Assembly (NCBI RefSeq): GCF_001870225.1
Contig: NZ_CP017675.1
Coordinates: 1,771,257-1,835,256, forward strand
Reading direction: 5' to 3'
Length of the DNA: 64,000 nt
Source of the DNA: Gloeomargarita lithophora Alchichica-D10
GTDB taxonomy: Bacteria; Cyanobacteriota; Cyanobacteriia; Gloeomargaritales; Gloeomargaritaceae
Shown here piece by piece: positions 37,071 to 46,196 of this stretch. The translations under genes were made by a program, and so were the position numbers. The stretch's first letter is position 1, and each line of letters starts with the position of its first letter. A model generated the notes under the pieces. That model was given only the letters and a program-made list of their open reading frames with translations. It made no database searches and was not told the DNA's origin.

Positions 37071-37096
37071 GTTTAATTAAAATTAAGTAATTAAAC
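37071..37096. promoter_or_regulatory. Perfect inverted repeat upstream of hmpF
   Basis: GTTTAATTA-N8-TAATTAAAC, a perfect 9-bp palindrome arm pair, 53 bp before the hmpF GTG and 123 bp before the divergent regulator gene. It could be an operator for a dimeric regulator of one or both genes. Confidence 0.45.
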
Positions 37097-37148
37097 TGGG
37101 ACGTAAACTGGTCTATCTTTCTCGGAACCAGCACATAGGACGACAACG

Positions 37149-38834
37149 GTGAAGTACCTAGCAGAGATTCAGCGCAAGCAAAAGACCGGCTTTTTGGGTA
37201 GTACGATGCTGGCCTTTGATGTCAATGTGCTGGCCGTCCAGCGGGGGGAGATGTGGGTGGCGACTTCTGCCAATCTCCACGTTACCGCCAACGATGAAAA
37301 ACGGATGGAGTCCTACGGCCACGGGGCTTTGGTGCTGGTGGAGACGAATGCCAACAATCAAGTCCAGCAGGTGCAGGATGCCAAGCCCCACGTGATGGGA
37401 ATCATGCGCCAATTGAGCCAATTGCAGGAAAAACTGCAACAGGTGCAGGAAGAATCCACAGAAATGCAACAATCCCTGATGATGCAGGCGCAGGAATTTC
37501 ATCGCCGCCAGATGGAACTCGAAGACCGCTTATTGCAGGTGGAGCAGGCGGAAGAGGCGATGGCGGGTCTGGAAGAACAACAACGGCAAATGCAGGCGTT
37601 TCAAACTGAAATTGAAGCCCTCCAATCAGAAATCCAGCGCAAGGAAACCGCATTGCAACAGGCGTGGGGGCAACTGGAACAGGAACGCTCCCAACTGGAA
37701 ACCAATCGCCTGGGGGTTTTGACCGAGGACATTGCCCAGCAGATGACCGATTGCCTCGAACGCTTGCGCCAGTCCCAACCGGCGGGGGATACGCTGGGGC
37801 AGTGGCAGGATTTATTGACCCAGGAGCAACAATTTCTGGAGAGTCAGTGGCGGCAGGTGGAGCAGGGGCGGGGGGAAGCCCAGCAATTGCAGGCGCACAT
37901 TCAACAGCAACAGGAATCCCTCACCCCCCAGTGGAGCCAACTCCAGGCGCGGGAAGCCCAATTATTAACCCAGGAACGCTTGGCGACCCATTGGCAAACG
38001 GAATGTGACCAATTGCGACAGCGGCTGGCGGAACTGGAACAGGCACTGAAACTTCAGGAACAGACCTGTCAACAACTCAAACCCCTGGTGGGAGCCGGGG
38101 CGGTGGTGGACAAGGCCGCTCTCCTGGCGATGAACCTGGCGGATTTGGAGCAGGAAGTTGCGGATAAGGAAGAATCCCTGAGCAAGTTTCAGAGCTACCT
38201 GCACGAGCAGGAAGAAGAACTGCGGATGCAACAGGAAGCCATTGACGAAATTCAGACCCGCATCCAGCAGGCCAACGACTACGAACGGATTGACCTGGAA
38301 AATGAATTGGAAAGTGAGCAACAAAATTACCAATTCCTTGAAGCCTCGATGCAAGGTCAGCGGCAAACATTGCTGGAGCGGGAAGCCATTGCCTGTGCCT
38401 ACCGGGAAATTTTAGACCAGCGGCAAGGGCGGGGTACCCCGGAAGCCAAAGGCTCGGATTTAGAGCCGATTTTGCGCTTGGCGGAACAGCAGTACCAAAT
38501 CCTGCAACAGGAGCGGCAAACCCAGGCGCAACTGCTCCAAGAGCGGCAAGCCCAACTCCAGCAATGCCAGGAAACCCTCGCCCAGGAGCGGTCAGCCTGC
38601 GCCCAGCAACGCCAGACCCTCGAACATCAGCAACAGGAATTGCACCAGACCCAACAGCGGCTGGATCAACTCTGGGGGCGGCTCAATGCCTACCAAGAAT
38701 TGCTACAACCCCGGCAAGACCAGCTCGACCAAACCTGGCATTGTTACCACCAATTCAGCCAAGGGGCGAGTCAAGGTCAAACCCAGGCGGTGGAGGAATT
38801 GTTGGGTTTGGTGGCACAGGTAGCGCAGGCGTAA
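37149..38834 (+). CDS. hmpF: Pilus motility taxis protein HmpF
   Basis: 561 residues starting at GTG 37149 with AGGA upstream. A short folded N-terminus (MKYLAEIQRKQKTGFLGSTM) precedes a coiled-coil of about 430 residues rich in Gln and Glu. This plan matches cyanobacterial HmpF, needed for type IV pilus motility and polar signalling. The neighbouring CheY-like pair supports the role. The last 80 bp overlap the opposite-strand tilS gene. Confidence 0.85.
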   Translation: MKYLAEIQRKQKTGFLGSTMLAFDVNVLAVQRGEMWVATSANLHVTANDEKRMESYGHGALVLVETNANNQVQQVQDAKPHVMGIMRQLSQLQEKLQQVQEESTEMQQSLMMQAQEFHRRQMELEDRLLQVEQAEEAMAGLEEQQRQMQAFQTEIEALQSEIQRKETALQQAWGQLEQERSQLETNRLGVLTEDIAQQMTDCLERLRQSQPAGDTLGQWQDLLTQEQQFLESQWRQVEQGRGEAQQLQAHIQQQQESLTPQWSQLQAREAQLLTQERLATHWQTECDQLRQRLAELEQALKLQEQTCQQLKPLVGAGAVVDKAALLAMNLADLEQEVADKEESLSKFQSYLHEQEEELRMQQEAIDEIQTRIQQANDYERIDLENELESEQQNYQFLEASMQGQRQTLLEREAIACAYREILDQRQGRGTPEAKGSDLEPILRLAEQQYQILQQERQTQAQLLQERQAQLQQCQETLAQERSACAQQRQTLEHQQQELHQTQQRLDQLWGRLNAYQELLQPRQDQLDQTWHCYHQFSQGASQGQTQAVEELLGLVAQVAQA

Positions 38835-39783
38835 GGCATAACCAATCCCCCCGCACCAGCGCCCGTTGTCCCCCCGGCAGGGGAGCCGTTTGCGCCCCAT
38901 TGCCGAGAGTTAATAACCGCCGCACCTGTTCAATGTGCTGAAAATTCACCGCCCGCTGTAGATGACTTTGTAAGAAAAATCGCAGGACGTGACGTTGCAA
39001 GGCCAGGGGTAATGGGGCTAATTTCTGGCGATTGACCCGCTGTTGCTGGGGGTCGTAAATTTGCGGCCAAACCCCTTGCCGCCACCCCTGCCAAAATTGT
39101 TGTTCCGCCGTGAAAATCTCCAGGGTTTGTAACAACTGACGTTCCACCTGGGGGTTGAAATGCTGGCGCAGATAGGGCAACAGTTCCCGGCGAATCCGAT
39201 TGCGGCGGTAGTCCAGGTTTTCATTCGTCCCATCCGGCCAGATGGTTAACCCCCGTTCCTGGCAATAGGCCGCCGTCTGCGGGCGGGTGACCGTCCACAA
39301 GGGCCGCACCAACCCGACCCCCGCTTTTAACGCCCGACTGGGAGCCAAAGCCACCAACCCCGCCAAACCACTGCCCCGCCATAGATTAAATAAAAACGTT
39401 TCCACCCGGTCGCTGGCCGTGTGGCCGGTGGTAATAATTTTATAATTATATTGTAAAGCAATTTTTAGTAAAATATGATAACGCCACTGCCGTGCCGCCG
39501 CCTCCTGAGAGGGTAAATTCTGCGCCTGGGCGAGGTGGTAGGGATAACCGTACTGTGCCGCAAGATTTTGGATGTAGTGGGCATTTTCCCGGCTATCGGT
39601 GCGCCAACCGTGGTCGCAGTGGGCAATCCCCAACGTCCAGTCCCACCGGGGTTGCAAGCGATGCAGGACATCTAACAAACACCGGGAATCCTGACCGCCG
39701 GACACCGCCACCAATACCCGCGTTTGGGGGGGCAAAACATTCTCCTGGCGCAAAAATGCCTGGACTTGGCGCAGTACGGTCAT
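38755..39783 (-). CDS. tilS: tRNA(Ile)-lysidine synthetase TilS
   Basis: 342 residues from the ATG at 39783. The PP-loop ATP site is VLVAVSGGQDSRCLLDVL. TGHTASDRVETFLFNLWRGS and RRNRIRRELLPYLRQHFNP are TilS signatures. It converts C34 of the minor tRNA-Ile to lysidine. It follows mutS2 by a few bases on the same strand. The C-terminal codons overlap hmpF tail-to-tail. Confidence 0.95.
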   Translation of the reverse strand: MTVLRQVQAFLRQENVLPPQTRVLVAVSGGQDSRCLLDVLHRLQPRWDWTLGIAHCDHGWRTDSRENAHYIQNLAAQYGYPYHLAQAQNLPSQEAAARQWRYHILLKIALQYNYKIITTGHTASDRVETFLFNLWRGSGLAGLVALAPSRALKAGVGLVRPLWTVTRPQTAAYCQERGLTIWPDGTNENLDYRRNRIRRELLPYLRQHFNPQVERQLLQTLEIFTAEQQFWQGWRQGVWPQIYDPQQQRVNRQKLAPLPLALQRHVLRFFLQSHLQRAVNFQHIEQVRRLLTLGNGAQTAPLPGGQRALVRGDWLCLTPALPVPPNPTIPPPPGFDLDSPLG

Positions 39784-39790
39784 GGAATTT

Positions 39791-42085
39791 TTATCCCTGC
39801 CAATGGGCAAGGGTGGTGCTGGGTTCGGGGCATTCCCAGCGGTGAATGTGGGGATGCTGGCCGAGGTAGTCCTGCACGGCCTGCTTCAGCCGCCCCGTGC
39901 CCTGCCCATGCACAATCCACCAGGCCGGTTCGCCCCCCCGCAAACGGGCATCCAGGTGTGGCGCAATCTGTTCGACCCGCAAGCCCCGCAGGTCAATGGT
40001 ATTTTCCGGGGTTTGCACCAAGGGCGGCGGCGGTAACGCCACGGGTTGGCCGTCCAGGGAAGTAATATCTCTGGCGGAAGCACTGACCCGCAATTGCCCC
40101 AACCGCAGGCTCATTTTGCCCTCCCCATCCGGCAGGCTCAGCACTTCCCCCACCTGCCCCAGTACCCGCACCCGCTGACCAACCTGGGGTGTAAATCCCT
40201 GGGGACGGGGGAGTGGCCGGGGTTGATGTTGTTTTTGAATCGTCGTCAGGCTGGCGCTGGCCTGGTGGGCTTGTTGGGCGGTCAGGGGGGAACCTTTGAG
40301 GGTTTGAATCACCTGGGCAATTTCCTGTTTCGCTTGAGCAACGGCGGTTTCCACCGCTTGGGTTTGTTGTTGCGCCAGGGCTTGTTTTTGCCGGTGCAAT
40401 TCCTGGGCTTGCCGTTGGATTTGTTGGTACAGTTGTTCTGTTTGCGCCAATAGTTCCGTAGCGGCCAGATTTTTTTCCGTTTGTTCCTGCCGTTGTTGTT
40501 CCATCTGGCGAATCAGGTCATTGAGTGCCAAGGGTTGCCCCTGGAGGTAGCTGGTCGCCCGCTGGAGAATTGCCGGTGTCATCCCCAACCGCTGGGCAAT
40601 GTGCAGGGCTTGGGAGCGGCCAGGGATGCCCCACAACAGGGCATAGGTGGGGGCAAGGGTGGCTTCATCAAAGGCGACGGAGGCATTTTCAAAGCGGGGG
40701 TCGTGGTACTTGAGGGCTTTCAGTTCGCCGTAGTGGGAACTGGCGAGGGTGAGTTGGGCTTGGTCGGCGCAGGTTTCTAAGATTGCCTGCGCCAGGGCGG
40801 TGCCCTCCGTCGGGTCGGTGCCCGCTCCCACCTCATCCAACAGCAGGAGAGACTGGGCGGTGGCGGCCTGGAGCATTCGGTTAATGCGGGTGATATGCCC
40901 GGAAAAAGTAGATAAATTCTGGCTCAGGGATTGGTCATCGCCAATATCCGCCAGCACCTGGTCAAACCAGGGCAACTGTGCCGGTGCCGCCGCCGGAATG
41001 TACAACCCGGCCTGCGCCATGAGGACGATTAACCCCAGGGTTTTTAGGGTGACGGTTTTGCCGCCCGTATTCGGCCCGGTGATGGCAACCACGCGAATAT
41101 CGGCGGGAATCGCCAGGTCAATGGGCACCACCAACCGCTCCGGCTCGACCTGCGCTTGCCACACCAGTAAAGGGTGCCGCACCCGCCGCAACTGCACCGG
41201 GGCTTGGAATTGGGGAGGATGGCCTTTTAACCAAAGACTGTAATGACAGCGGGCACAGGCCACGTCCAACCGGGTTAGCCCCTCGGCCAAATGGCGCAAT
41301 GGTTCAGCCACCGCCCCCACCTGGAGGCTCAAATCCTGCCGCACCGCTTCCGCCAATTCCTGGGCTTGTTTTTGCAAAATCCGCCATTGGTTATTCAGAG
41401 GCACAATGCTCTGGGGTTCGAGGTAGTAGGTGGCACCGGAGGCGGAAGTGTCATGGACTAAACCGGGAATCACGTCTTTGTGGGTGGCTTTCACCGGGAT
41501 CACGTAACGGTCGTTGCGCTGGGTAATCAGCACCTCCTGCAGGGCTTGGGAATGTCTTTGGCAAAGATGCTGGAGGGTTTGCCGGAGGGTTTGCTCGGTT
41601 TGGCGGCATTGCTGGCGGGTCTGGGCGAGGGCGGGGCTGGCTCGGTCTGTCACTTCCCCATCATCATCAATGCAGTGGTAGATTTGTTGTTCTAATTCCG
41701 GTTGAGTGCTCCAATGTTGCACCAGTTCATGCAGTACGTTTATATCCCGGTGGGCGGTAATCTGGCGGCGAATTTGCCGTGCCGTGTGGCACAAATGCGC
41801 CAGTTCCAGTAAGGCCAACCCGCTCAAAATCCCCCCCCGTTCCGCTCGCTCAAGCGTCGGTTCTACGTCCGCAACCTGGGATAAATCCAACCCGATCCCC
41901 CGCTCGGTGAGGGTATCCACCGCCTGGGTTTCCGCCAGCAGTTGTTGCGCCTCGGTGAGTTCGGTGGCGGGTTGCCAGGTCTGCGCCGTCCGTTTCCCCG
42001 GTTTGGTCTGGGCAAAGGTGGCGAGATGTTCACACAACTGCGGCCATTCCAATAGTTCCAGGGTTTCTGGGCGAATTTTACGCAT
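39791..42085 (-). CDS. mutS2: Endonuclease MutS2
   Basis: 764 residues. The MutS ATPase has Walker A ITGPNTGGKTVTLKTLG, Walker B LLLDEVGAGTDPTEG and ASSHYGELKAL. A long coiled-coil (about 500-610) follows, then a KOW-like stretch and a C-terminal Smr nuclease domain (TIDLRGLRVEQIAPHLD, WWIVHGQGTGRLKQAV). MutS2 limits recombination and rescues collided ribosomes in other bacteria. The ATG at 42085 gives the family's normal N-terminus (MRKIRPETLELLEW). Confidence 0.95.
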   Translation of the reverse strand: MRKIRPETLELLEWPQLCEHLATFAQTKPGKRTAQTWQPATELTEAQQLLAETQAVDTLTERGIGLDLSQVADVEPTLERAERGGILSGLALLELAHLCHTARQIRRQITAHRDINVLHELVQHWSTQPELEQQIYHCIDDDGEVTDRASPALAQTRQQCRQTEQTLRQTLQHLCQRHSQALQEVLITQRNDRYVIPVKATHKDVIPGLVHDTSASGATYYLEPQSIVPLNNQWRILQKQAQELAEAVRQDLSLQVGAVAEPLRHLAEGLTRLDVACARCHYSLWLKGHPPQFQAPVQLRRVRHPLLVWQAQVEPERLVVPIDLAIPADIRVVAITGPNTGGKTVTLKTLGLIVLMAQAGLYIPAAAPAQLPWFDQVLADIGDDQSLSQNLSTFSGHITRINRMLQAATAQSLLLLDEVGAGTDPTEGTALAQAILETCADQAQLTLASSHYGELKALKYHDPRFENASVAFDEATLAPTYALLWGIPGRSQALHIAQRLGMTPAILQRATSYLQGQPLALNDLIRQMEQQRQEQTEKNLAATELLAQTEQLYQQIQRQAQELHRQKQALAQQQTQAVETAVAQAKQEIAQVIQTLKGSPLTAQQAHQASASLTTIQKQHQPRPLPRPQGFTPQVGQRVRVLGQVGEVLSLPDGEGKMSLRLGQLRVSASARDITSLDGQPVALPPPPLVQTPENTIDLRGLRVEQIAPHLDARLRGGEPAWWIVHGQGTGRLKQAVQDYLGQHPHIHRWECPEPSTTLAHWQG

Positions 42086-42194
42086 GAATACAGCGCATGA
42101 ATACACGTCGGGCAAACTATTTCGATCCTAGCGTGGGGGCGGGGATCAGCGCAGGTTAAAATACAATCCTGAACCCATGCCAATCCCTGTCACC

Positions 42195-42518
42195 ATGACT
42201 GCCGCATTTTCAGTTGAAATTCGCCACCGGGGGCAAGTTACTACGATTACGGCTCCGGCGGAGCAAACAATTCTCGCTAGTGCCGCCGCCGCTGGGCTGG
42301 ATTTGCCTTCTTCCTGTACTGCGGGCATCTGTACGACCTGTGCGGCTCGCTTGCTCAGTGGTACGGTGGCGCAACCGGATGCGATGGGGTTGAGTCCGGC
42401 TTTGGCAGACCAGGGGTTTGCCCTGCTGTGTGTGGCCTATCCCCGCTCGGCCATTACCTTAGAAACGGAGCAGGAAGACACGGTTTATGAGTTGCAATTT
42501 GGTCAGTTTCAAAAGTAA
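42195..42518 (+). CDS. 2Fe-2S plant-type ferredoxin
   Basis: 107 residues from the ATG at 42195 (an upstream ATG at 42177 is possible). Cluster ligands are CTAGICTTC and the distal Cys in FALLCVAYP, the plant-type pattern missing one of the usual residues in the loop (SSCTAGICTTC). It is longer in the N-terminus than PetF and probably a specialised ferredoxin. Partner unknown; single gene, divergent from mutS2. Confidence 0.9.
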   Translation: MTAAFSVEIRHRGQVTTITAPAEQTILASAAAAGLDLPSSCTAGICTTCAARLLSGTVAQPDAMGLSPALADQGFALLCVAYPRSAITLETEQEDTVYELQFGQFQK

Positions 42519-42724
42519 GGATCGAAATAAATACAGTCATCCCATGTGATTGGCAAACCAACGTTGGTAGTGCGATTCTTGTAATGGTCAAAATAATAAT
42601 AATGCCGACTTGACGATGATAGATTGTCTTGTAGCTCAGGAAACCCACTAAGAGTTGCCAATATCTTAAATGTCCACAAGATAAAGGTTATAGCTACGCC
42701 ATGCTTAGCCATCGGGGGATTCAA
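42509..42724 (-). pseudogene. Possible gene fragment in repeat pocket
   Basis: An open frame with protein-like composition (FKILATLSGFPELQDNLSSS, RHYYYFDHYKNRTTNVGLPI). It has no clear start signal. It may be the C-terminal remnant of an acquired gene. I do not recognise the family. It lies beside the 181-bp repeat at 42763. Confidence 0.3.
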
Positions 42725-42762
42725 TCTGTCTACTTCACCAAGACACTTATAGAGCCTATTAT

Positions 42763-42943
42763 TGGGACTTTATAAATTTTAAGCCCTAAAACAGGCTCAA
42801 GCTCAAGCAAGACAGGCAAAACACATCGACAAGGTAAAAATGGCTGGAACCTAGTCGCATCAAGAAAATATGCTGATCGAGGTAAAACAATTGCTGTGTC
42901 TAGGTCTGAGGCCGTTTAGGAGCCAGTTTCTCTCAAAGTCCCA
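42763..42943 (+). mobile_element. 181-bp miniature element, copy C
   Basis: Ends TGGGACTTT and AAAGTCCCA with direct TTAT duplications (42759-42762 and 42944-42947). Sequence is essentially identical to the copy at 28317, so dispersal was recent. Non-coding. Confidence 0.85.
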
Positions 42944-43005
42944 TTATCTACAGTTGTATCCATTTGGAATAATAGACAATTACTTGGATGGCACTAACCG
43001 ACCAA

Positions 43006-43875
43006 CTACAACTCCAATTGCTTTGAAAAAGGTTGATTTATAACAGGTGGTTCCTCACCGGGAAAGAATACAGACCAATCTTGTTTAATAACTACAGTAG
43101 CTTCTTTGTAAAGGTTCTGTGCTTTCTTAATGTTACCTACGCTAATTGCCACTTCAGCTTCCCCTATTTTCTTTTTCGCTCTAAACCAAGCATATTGTTC
43201 CTTAATATTTTTTGTCTTTTGTTTGTACTCTTCAGTTAATTTGCCAAGCTTCTCTAATTCACTACAGGCTTCAAATAAAATTTGCTTACCTCGTGCAAGA
43301 CTCTGTACATTGATAATTGTTTCCGTAAGTAGTTTATCAATTGTATAGTAACGGATATAAACTTCAGCTTCATCTGCAAGATGAAAAGCTTGGGATTGTA
43401 CCTCTTTGATTGCTTCTGAGTATTTTTCTATGCTCTTCCTAGAGTAATACCCAGCACGAAAATGAATATTTTCCGCAGAACCTCGTAATTTTTGTATATC
43501 CCAATACTTTACCTCCATTTTTTGTTCCATTCGCATTTTTATAGATTGAATTTGTTGTTTCAATATTTCTAATGAGTGGGGACGCAAATCATTATCCGAG
43601 TTTTCAATATCACTTGACTTTTTATTCTCATCTGTAGAATCAAAACTTCTATATTGCTGTATCTCGTGAGTAGATTTACTTGGATAAATGTCATCAATTT
43701 CATTTAGATAATCAAGAAAGTTTTGCGCATCTTTTGATTCAAGTGAAATAGGTTTTTCTATCGAATTAGAAAAGAATATCTGTATTGTGCAATTATCCAT
43801 TTCAACATCGTCAGTCCTTTCAAAGAATAAGATTTTACTATGATTGATATATTTGTTGCCGACTCTGATAAACAT
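43006..43875 (-). CDS. Hypothetical AT-rich accessory protein
   Basis: 289 residues from the ATG at 43875 (MFIRVGNKYINHSKILFFER). The N-terminal 75 residues look like a small beta-rich domain. Asp/Ser-rich linker follows, then a long helical region with coiled-coil character (QQIQSIKMRMEQKMEVKYWD) that may hold repeats of helix pairs (KKKIGEAEVAISVGNIKKAQ, TPR-like). I do not recognise the family. Codon use and base composition are much more AT-rich than neighbours, and repeats flank it, which suggests acquisition by transfer. Confidence 0.6.
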   Translation of the reverse strand: MFIRVGNKYINHSKILFFERTDDVEMDNCTIQIFFSNSIEKPISLESKDAQNFLDYLNEIDDIYPSKSTHEIQQYRSFDSTDENKKSSDIENSDNDLRPHSLEILKQQIQSIKMRMEQKMEVKYWDIQKLRGSAENIHFRAGYYSRKSIEKYSEAIKEVQSQAFHLADEAEVYIRYYTIDKLLTETIINVQSLARGKQILFEACSELEKLGKLTEEYKQKTKNIKEQYAWFRAKKKIGEAEVAISVGNIKKAQNLYKEATVVIKQDWSVFFPGEEPPVINQPFSKQLEL

Positions 43876-44031
43876 TAAGTTTTCTCCAGTGTTTATACTT
43901 GCTGAAGCATATACAGCCAAAGTCTAAAGGTATTACACGAAATTTTACTACCAATCCCTAACTATAGCAATACTTCAAAGAGATTTCAAGATGTATAGTC
44001 TATTGAACAGTTATGGGATGCGATTGAAACT

Positions 44032-44135
44032 TTATACCAATTCTCTAAATGTTGTCTTCACATCAAACCCAGTGTGGAGCTAGGCTCTGCGACCCTTTTG
44101 CTGAATGTGTTGCCTGATTTTGGTGAGTTGGTATA
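44032..44135. repeat. Miniature inverted-repeat element, TATACCAA family
   Basis: 104 bp; ends TATACCAATTCTC and GTGAGTTGGTATA are inverted repeats. On the minus strand it contains GGGTCGCAGAGCCTAGCTCC, a variant of the shared core. It abuts the GGGCAC-type element that follows. Single copy in the window. Confidence 0.55.
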
Positions 44136-44136
44136 A

Positions 44137-44251
44137 GAGCATCTCTATCAATTGCAAATTGGTGGTCGCAGGGGGCACCCCCCGGTCTTGTCCAGAATCT
44201 TTGCATTCCAGCGATGGGATTTTTGGTTGGTTCCAATCAATAGAGGTGTCC
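44137..44251. repeat. Miniature inverted-repeat element, GGGCAC family, copy 2
   Basis: 115 bp from GAGCATCTCTATCAATTG to CAATAGAGGTGTCC. The core GGTCGCAGGGGGCACCCCCC from 44164 can form a strong hairpin. TTCCAGCGATGGGATTTTTG and the right end match the copy at 53333. Non-coding; lies between the AT-rich gene and the symporter. Confidence 0.65.
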
Positions 44252-44379
44252 CTAAATTATATTGGCTAAATATGTAATGTCCAGCAGTAGAACTGCTCTT
44301 TAATTCCCAAAAAATGGCTCATTGGGCGTAGAATCAAACCCAGATTCATTCTGTCTAATTCGCTCGTTTTGAGGCCAAC

Positions 44380-46104
44380 ATGGGTATTTGGGACTGGATG
44401 GTGGTAGGAATTTATCTGGTATTCAGCTTGCTGTTGGGGCTGTATTTGTCCCGCCGGGGTACCCGCAGTTTGGTGGATTTTTTTGTATCGGGGCGTTCCT
44501 TGCCCTGGTGGTTGGCGGGGACAAGTATGGCGGCGACGACTTTTTCCATTGATACGCCTTTGTATGTGTGTGGGTTGGTGGCGCAGCGGGGGGTGGCGGG
44601 GAATTGGGAATGGTGGAGTTTTGGGTTGACCCATGTGGTGATGATTTATATTTTTGCCCGGTTGTGGCGCCGCTCGGAAATTATCACTGATGCAGAATTG
44701 ACCGAGCTACGTTATGGGGGCAAACCGGCGGCAATTTTACGGGCAACCAAGGCGTTTTTATTTGCCGTGCCGATCAATTGTATTGGTATGGGGTATGCGT
44801 TGTTGGCGACGGTGAAAGTGATTGATGCCCTGGATATTTGGAACAGTTTGGGGATCGATCCGGGGGTAAATGGCAAGCTCTGGAGTGTGGTCGGTGTCAG
44901 TGTTTTGGTGCTGATTTACGCCGGGGTGGCGGGGCTGTGGGGGGTGGTGGTAACGGATTTGTTTCAGTTTGTCCTAGCCCTGGGGGGGGCGGTGTTGGTG
45001 GCGGGGGTGGCTCTGCACCACGTTGGCGGCATGGGGACGGTGGTGGCACATTTTCAGGGCACGGAGATGTTGCGGTTGTGGCCTTGGGGTGAGCAGGTCG
45101 GGTTATCCGCCAGTACGTTGTTTGGCTATATGTTTGTGCAATGGTGGGCGTTTCGCCGCAGTGATGGCGGGGGGGAGTTTATCCAACGATTGGCGGCGGC
45201 CAAGGATGAGGCCGAGGCGGAGCGGGCGGCCTGGTGGTTTAATATTTTGAATTACGTTGTCCGTACCTGGCCTTGGGTGGTGGTGGCCTTGGTGGCACGG
45301 GTGATCTACCCAGACTTGAGTGACCCGGAGTTGGGCTATCCCCGGTTGATGCGGGATTTTTTGCCGCCGGTGTTGCTGGGGCTGGTGGTGGCTTCCCTGC
45401 TGGCGGCGTTTATGAGTACCATGTCAACTTTGATCAACTGGGGAGCGTCCTATTTGACCAGAGATTTGTACCAACGGTTCTGGCGACCCCAGGCCAGTCA
45501 GACGGAATTGGTGACGGCGGGGCGGCTGGCCTCGGTGGGGGTGACGGCCTTGGGGGCGGTGGCGGCTTTTTATGCCCAGGATGTGACGGCGGTGTTTCGC
45601 CTGGTGATTGCCATTGGGACCGGGCCGGGGGTGGTGTTGATCCTGCGCTGGTTTTGGTGGCGGGTGAATGCGGTGGCGGAATGGACGGCGATGGTGGCGG
45701 GGTTTGCCATTGGTTTGGGGACAACGGTGGTGCCGGTGATTCAGATTCCTGATTTTGGTTGGCGGTTGATGGTAACCACCGGGATCACGGCCTTGGCTTG
45801 GCTGATTGCCATGTACAGTACCGCCCCGGAGAGCGAGGCCACCTTAAATGAATTTTACCGGCGGATTCGTCCGGGGGGACCGGGCTGGCGGCGACAAAAA
45901 CAGGCTACCGGACTGGCACCGCTTCAGGATTTGGGCTGGGAACTGCAACGCACCTTGGCGGGCATCGGTTTGTTATTTGGCAGTATGTTGGGGGTGGGGG
46001 GCTTTCTGCTCTGGCAACCGCTGGTGGGCTGGGGGGCTTGGATTCTGGCAGTGGGGGCGGGCTGGTGGTTAGCCAAATTGCAACGCCGGGTTAATCCCGG
46101 TTGA
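44380..46104 (+). CDS. Sodium:solute symporter family protein
   Basis: 574 residues with about 13 membrane helices. The SSS family pattern is clear: YLVFSLLLGLYLSRRG, DFFVSGRSLPWWLAGTSMAA, GFxQ-like core, and the sodium-site region ASLLAAFMSTMSTLINWGAS. The substrate cannot be inferred (family covers sugars, amino acids, pantothenate, acetate). No transport operon surrounds it. Codon use is GC-rich, like core genes. Confidence 0.9.
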   Translation: MGIWDWMVVGIYLVFSLLLGLYLSRRGTRSLVDFFVSGRSLPWWLAGTSMAATTFSIDTPLYVCGLVAQRGVAGNWEWWSFGLTHVVMIYIFARLWRRSEIITDAELTELRYGGKPAAILRATKAFLFAVPINCIGMGYALLATVKVIDALDIWNSLGIDPGVNGKLWSVVGVSVLVLIYAGVAGLWGVVVTDLFQFVLALGGAVLVAGVALHHVGGMGTVVAHFQGTEMLRLWPWGEQVGLSASTLFGYMFVQWWAFRRSDGGGEFIQRLAAAKDEAEAERAAWWFNILNYVVRTWPWVVVALVARVIYPDLSDPELGYPRLMRDFLPPVLLGLVVASLLAAFMSTMSTLINWGASYLTRDLYQRFWRPQASQTELVTAGRLASVGVTALGAVAAFYAQDVTAVFRLVIAIGTGPGVVLILRWFWWRVNAVAEWTAMVAGFAIGLGTTVVPVIQIPDFGWRLMVTTGITALAWLIAMYSTAPESEATLNEFYRRIRPGGPGWRRQKQATGLAPLQDLGWELQRTLAGIGLLFGSMLGVGGFLLWQPLVGWGAWILAVGAGWWLAKLQRRVNPG

Positions 46105-46196
46105 ATCTACGCTCAAGTGTAAAGAAACGATACAATTTTGTTGGGGATCAAAACAATTGTTTATTAACTTAATTAAAGGACTGGGGTAAAGGATTC

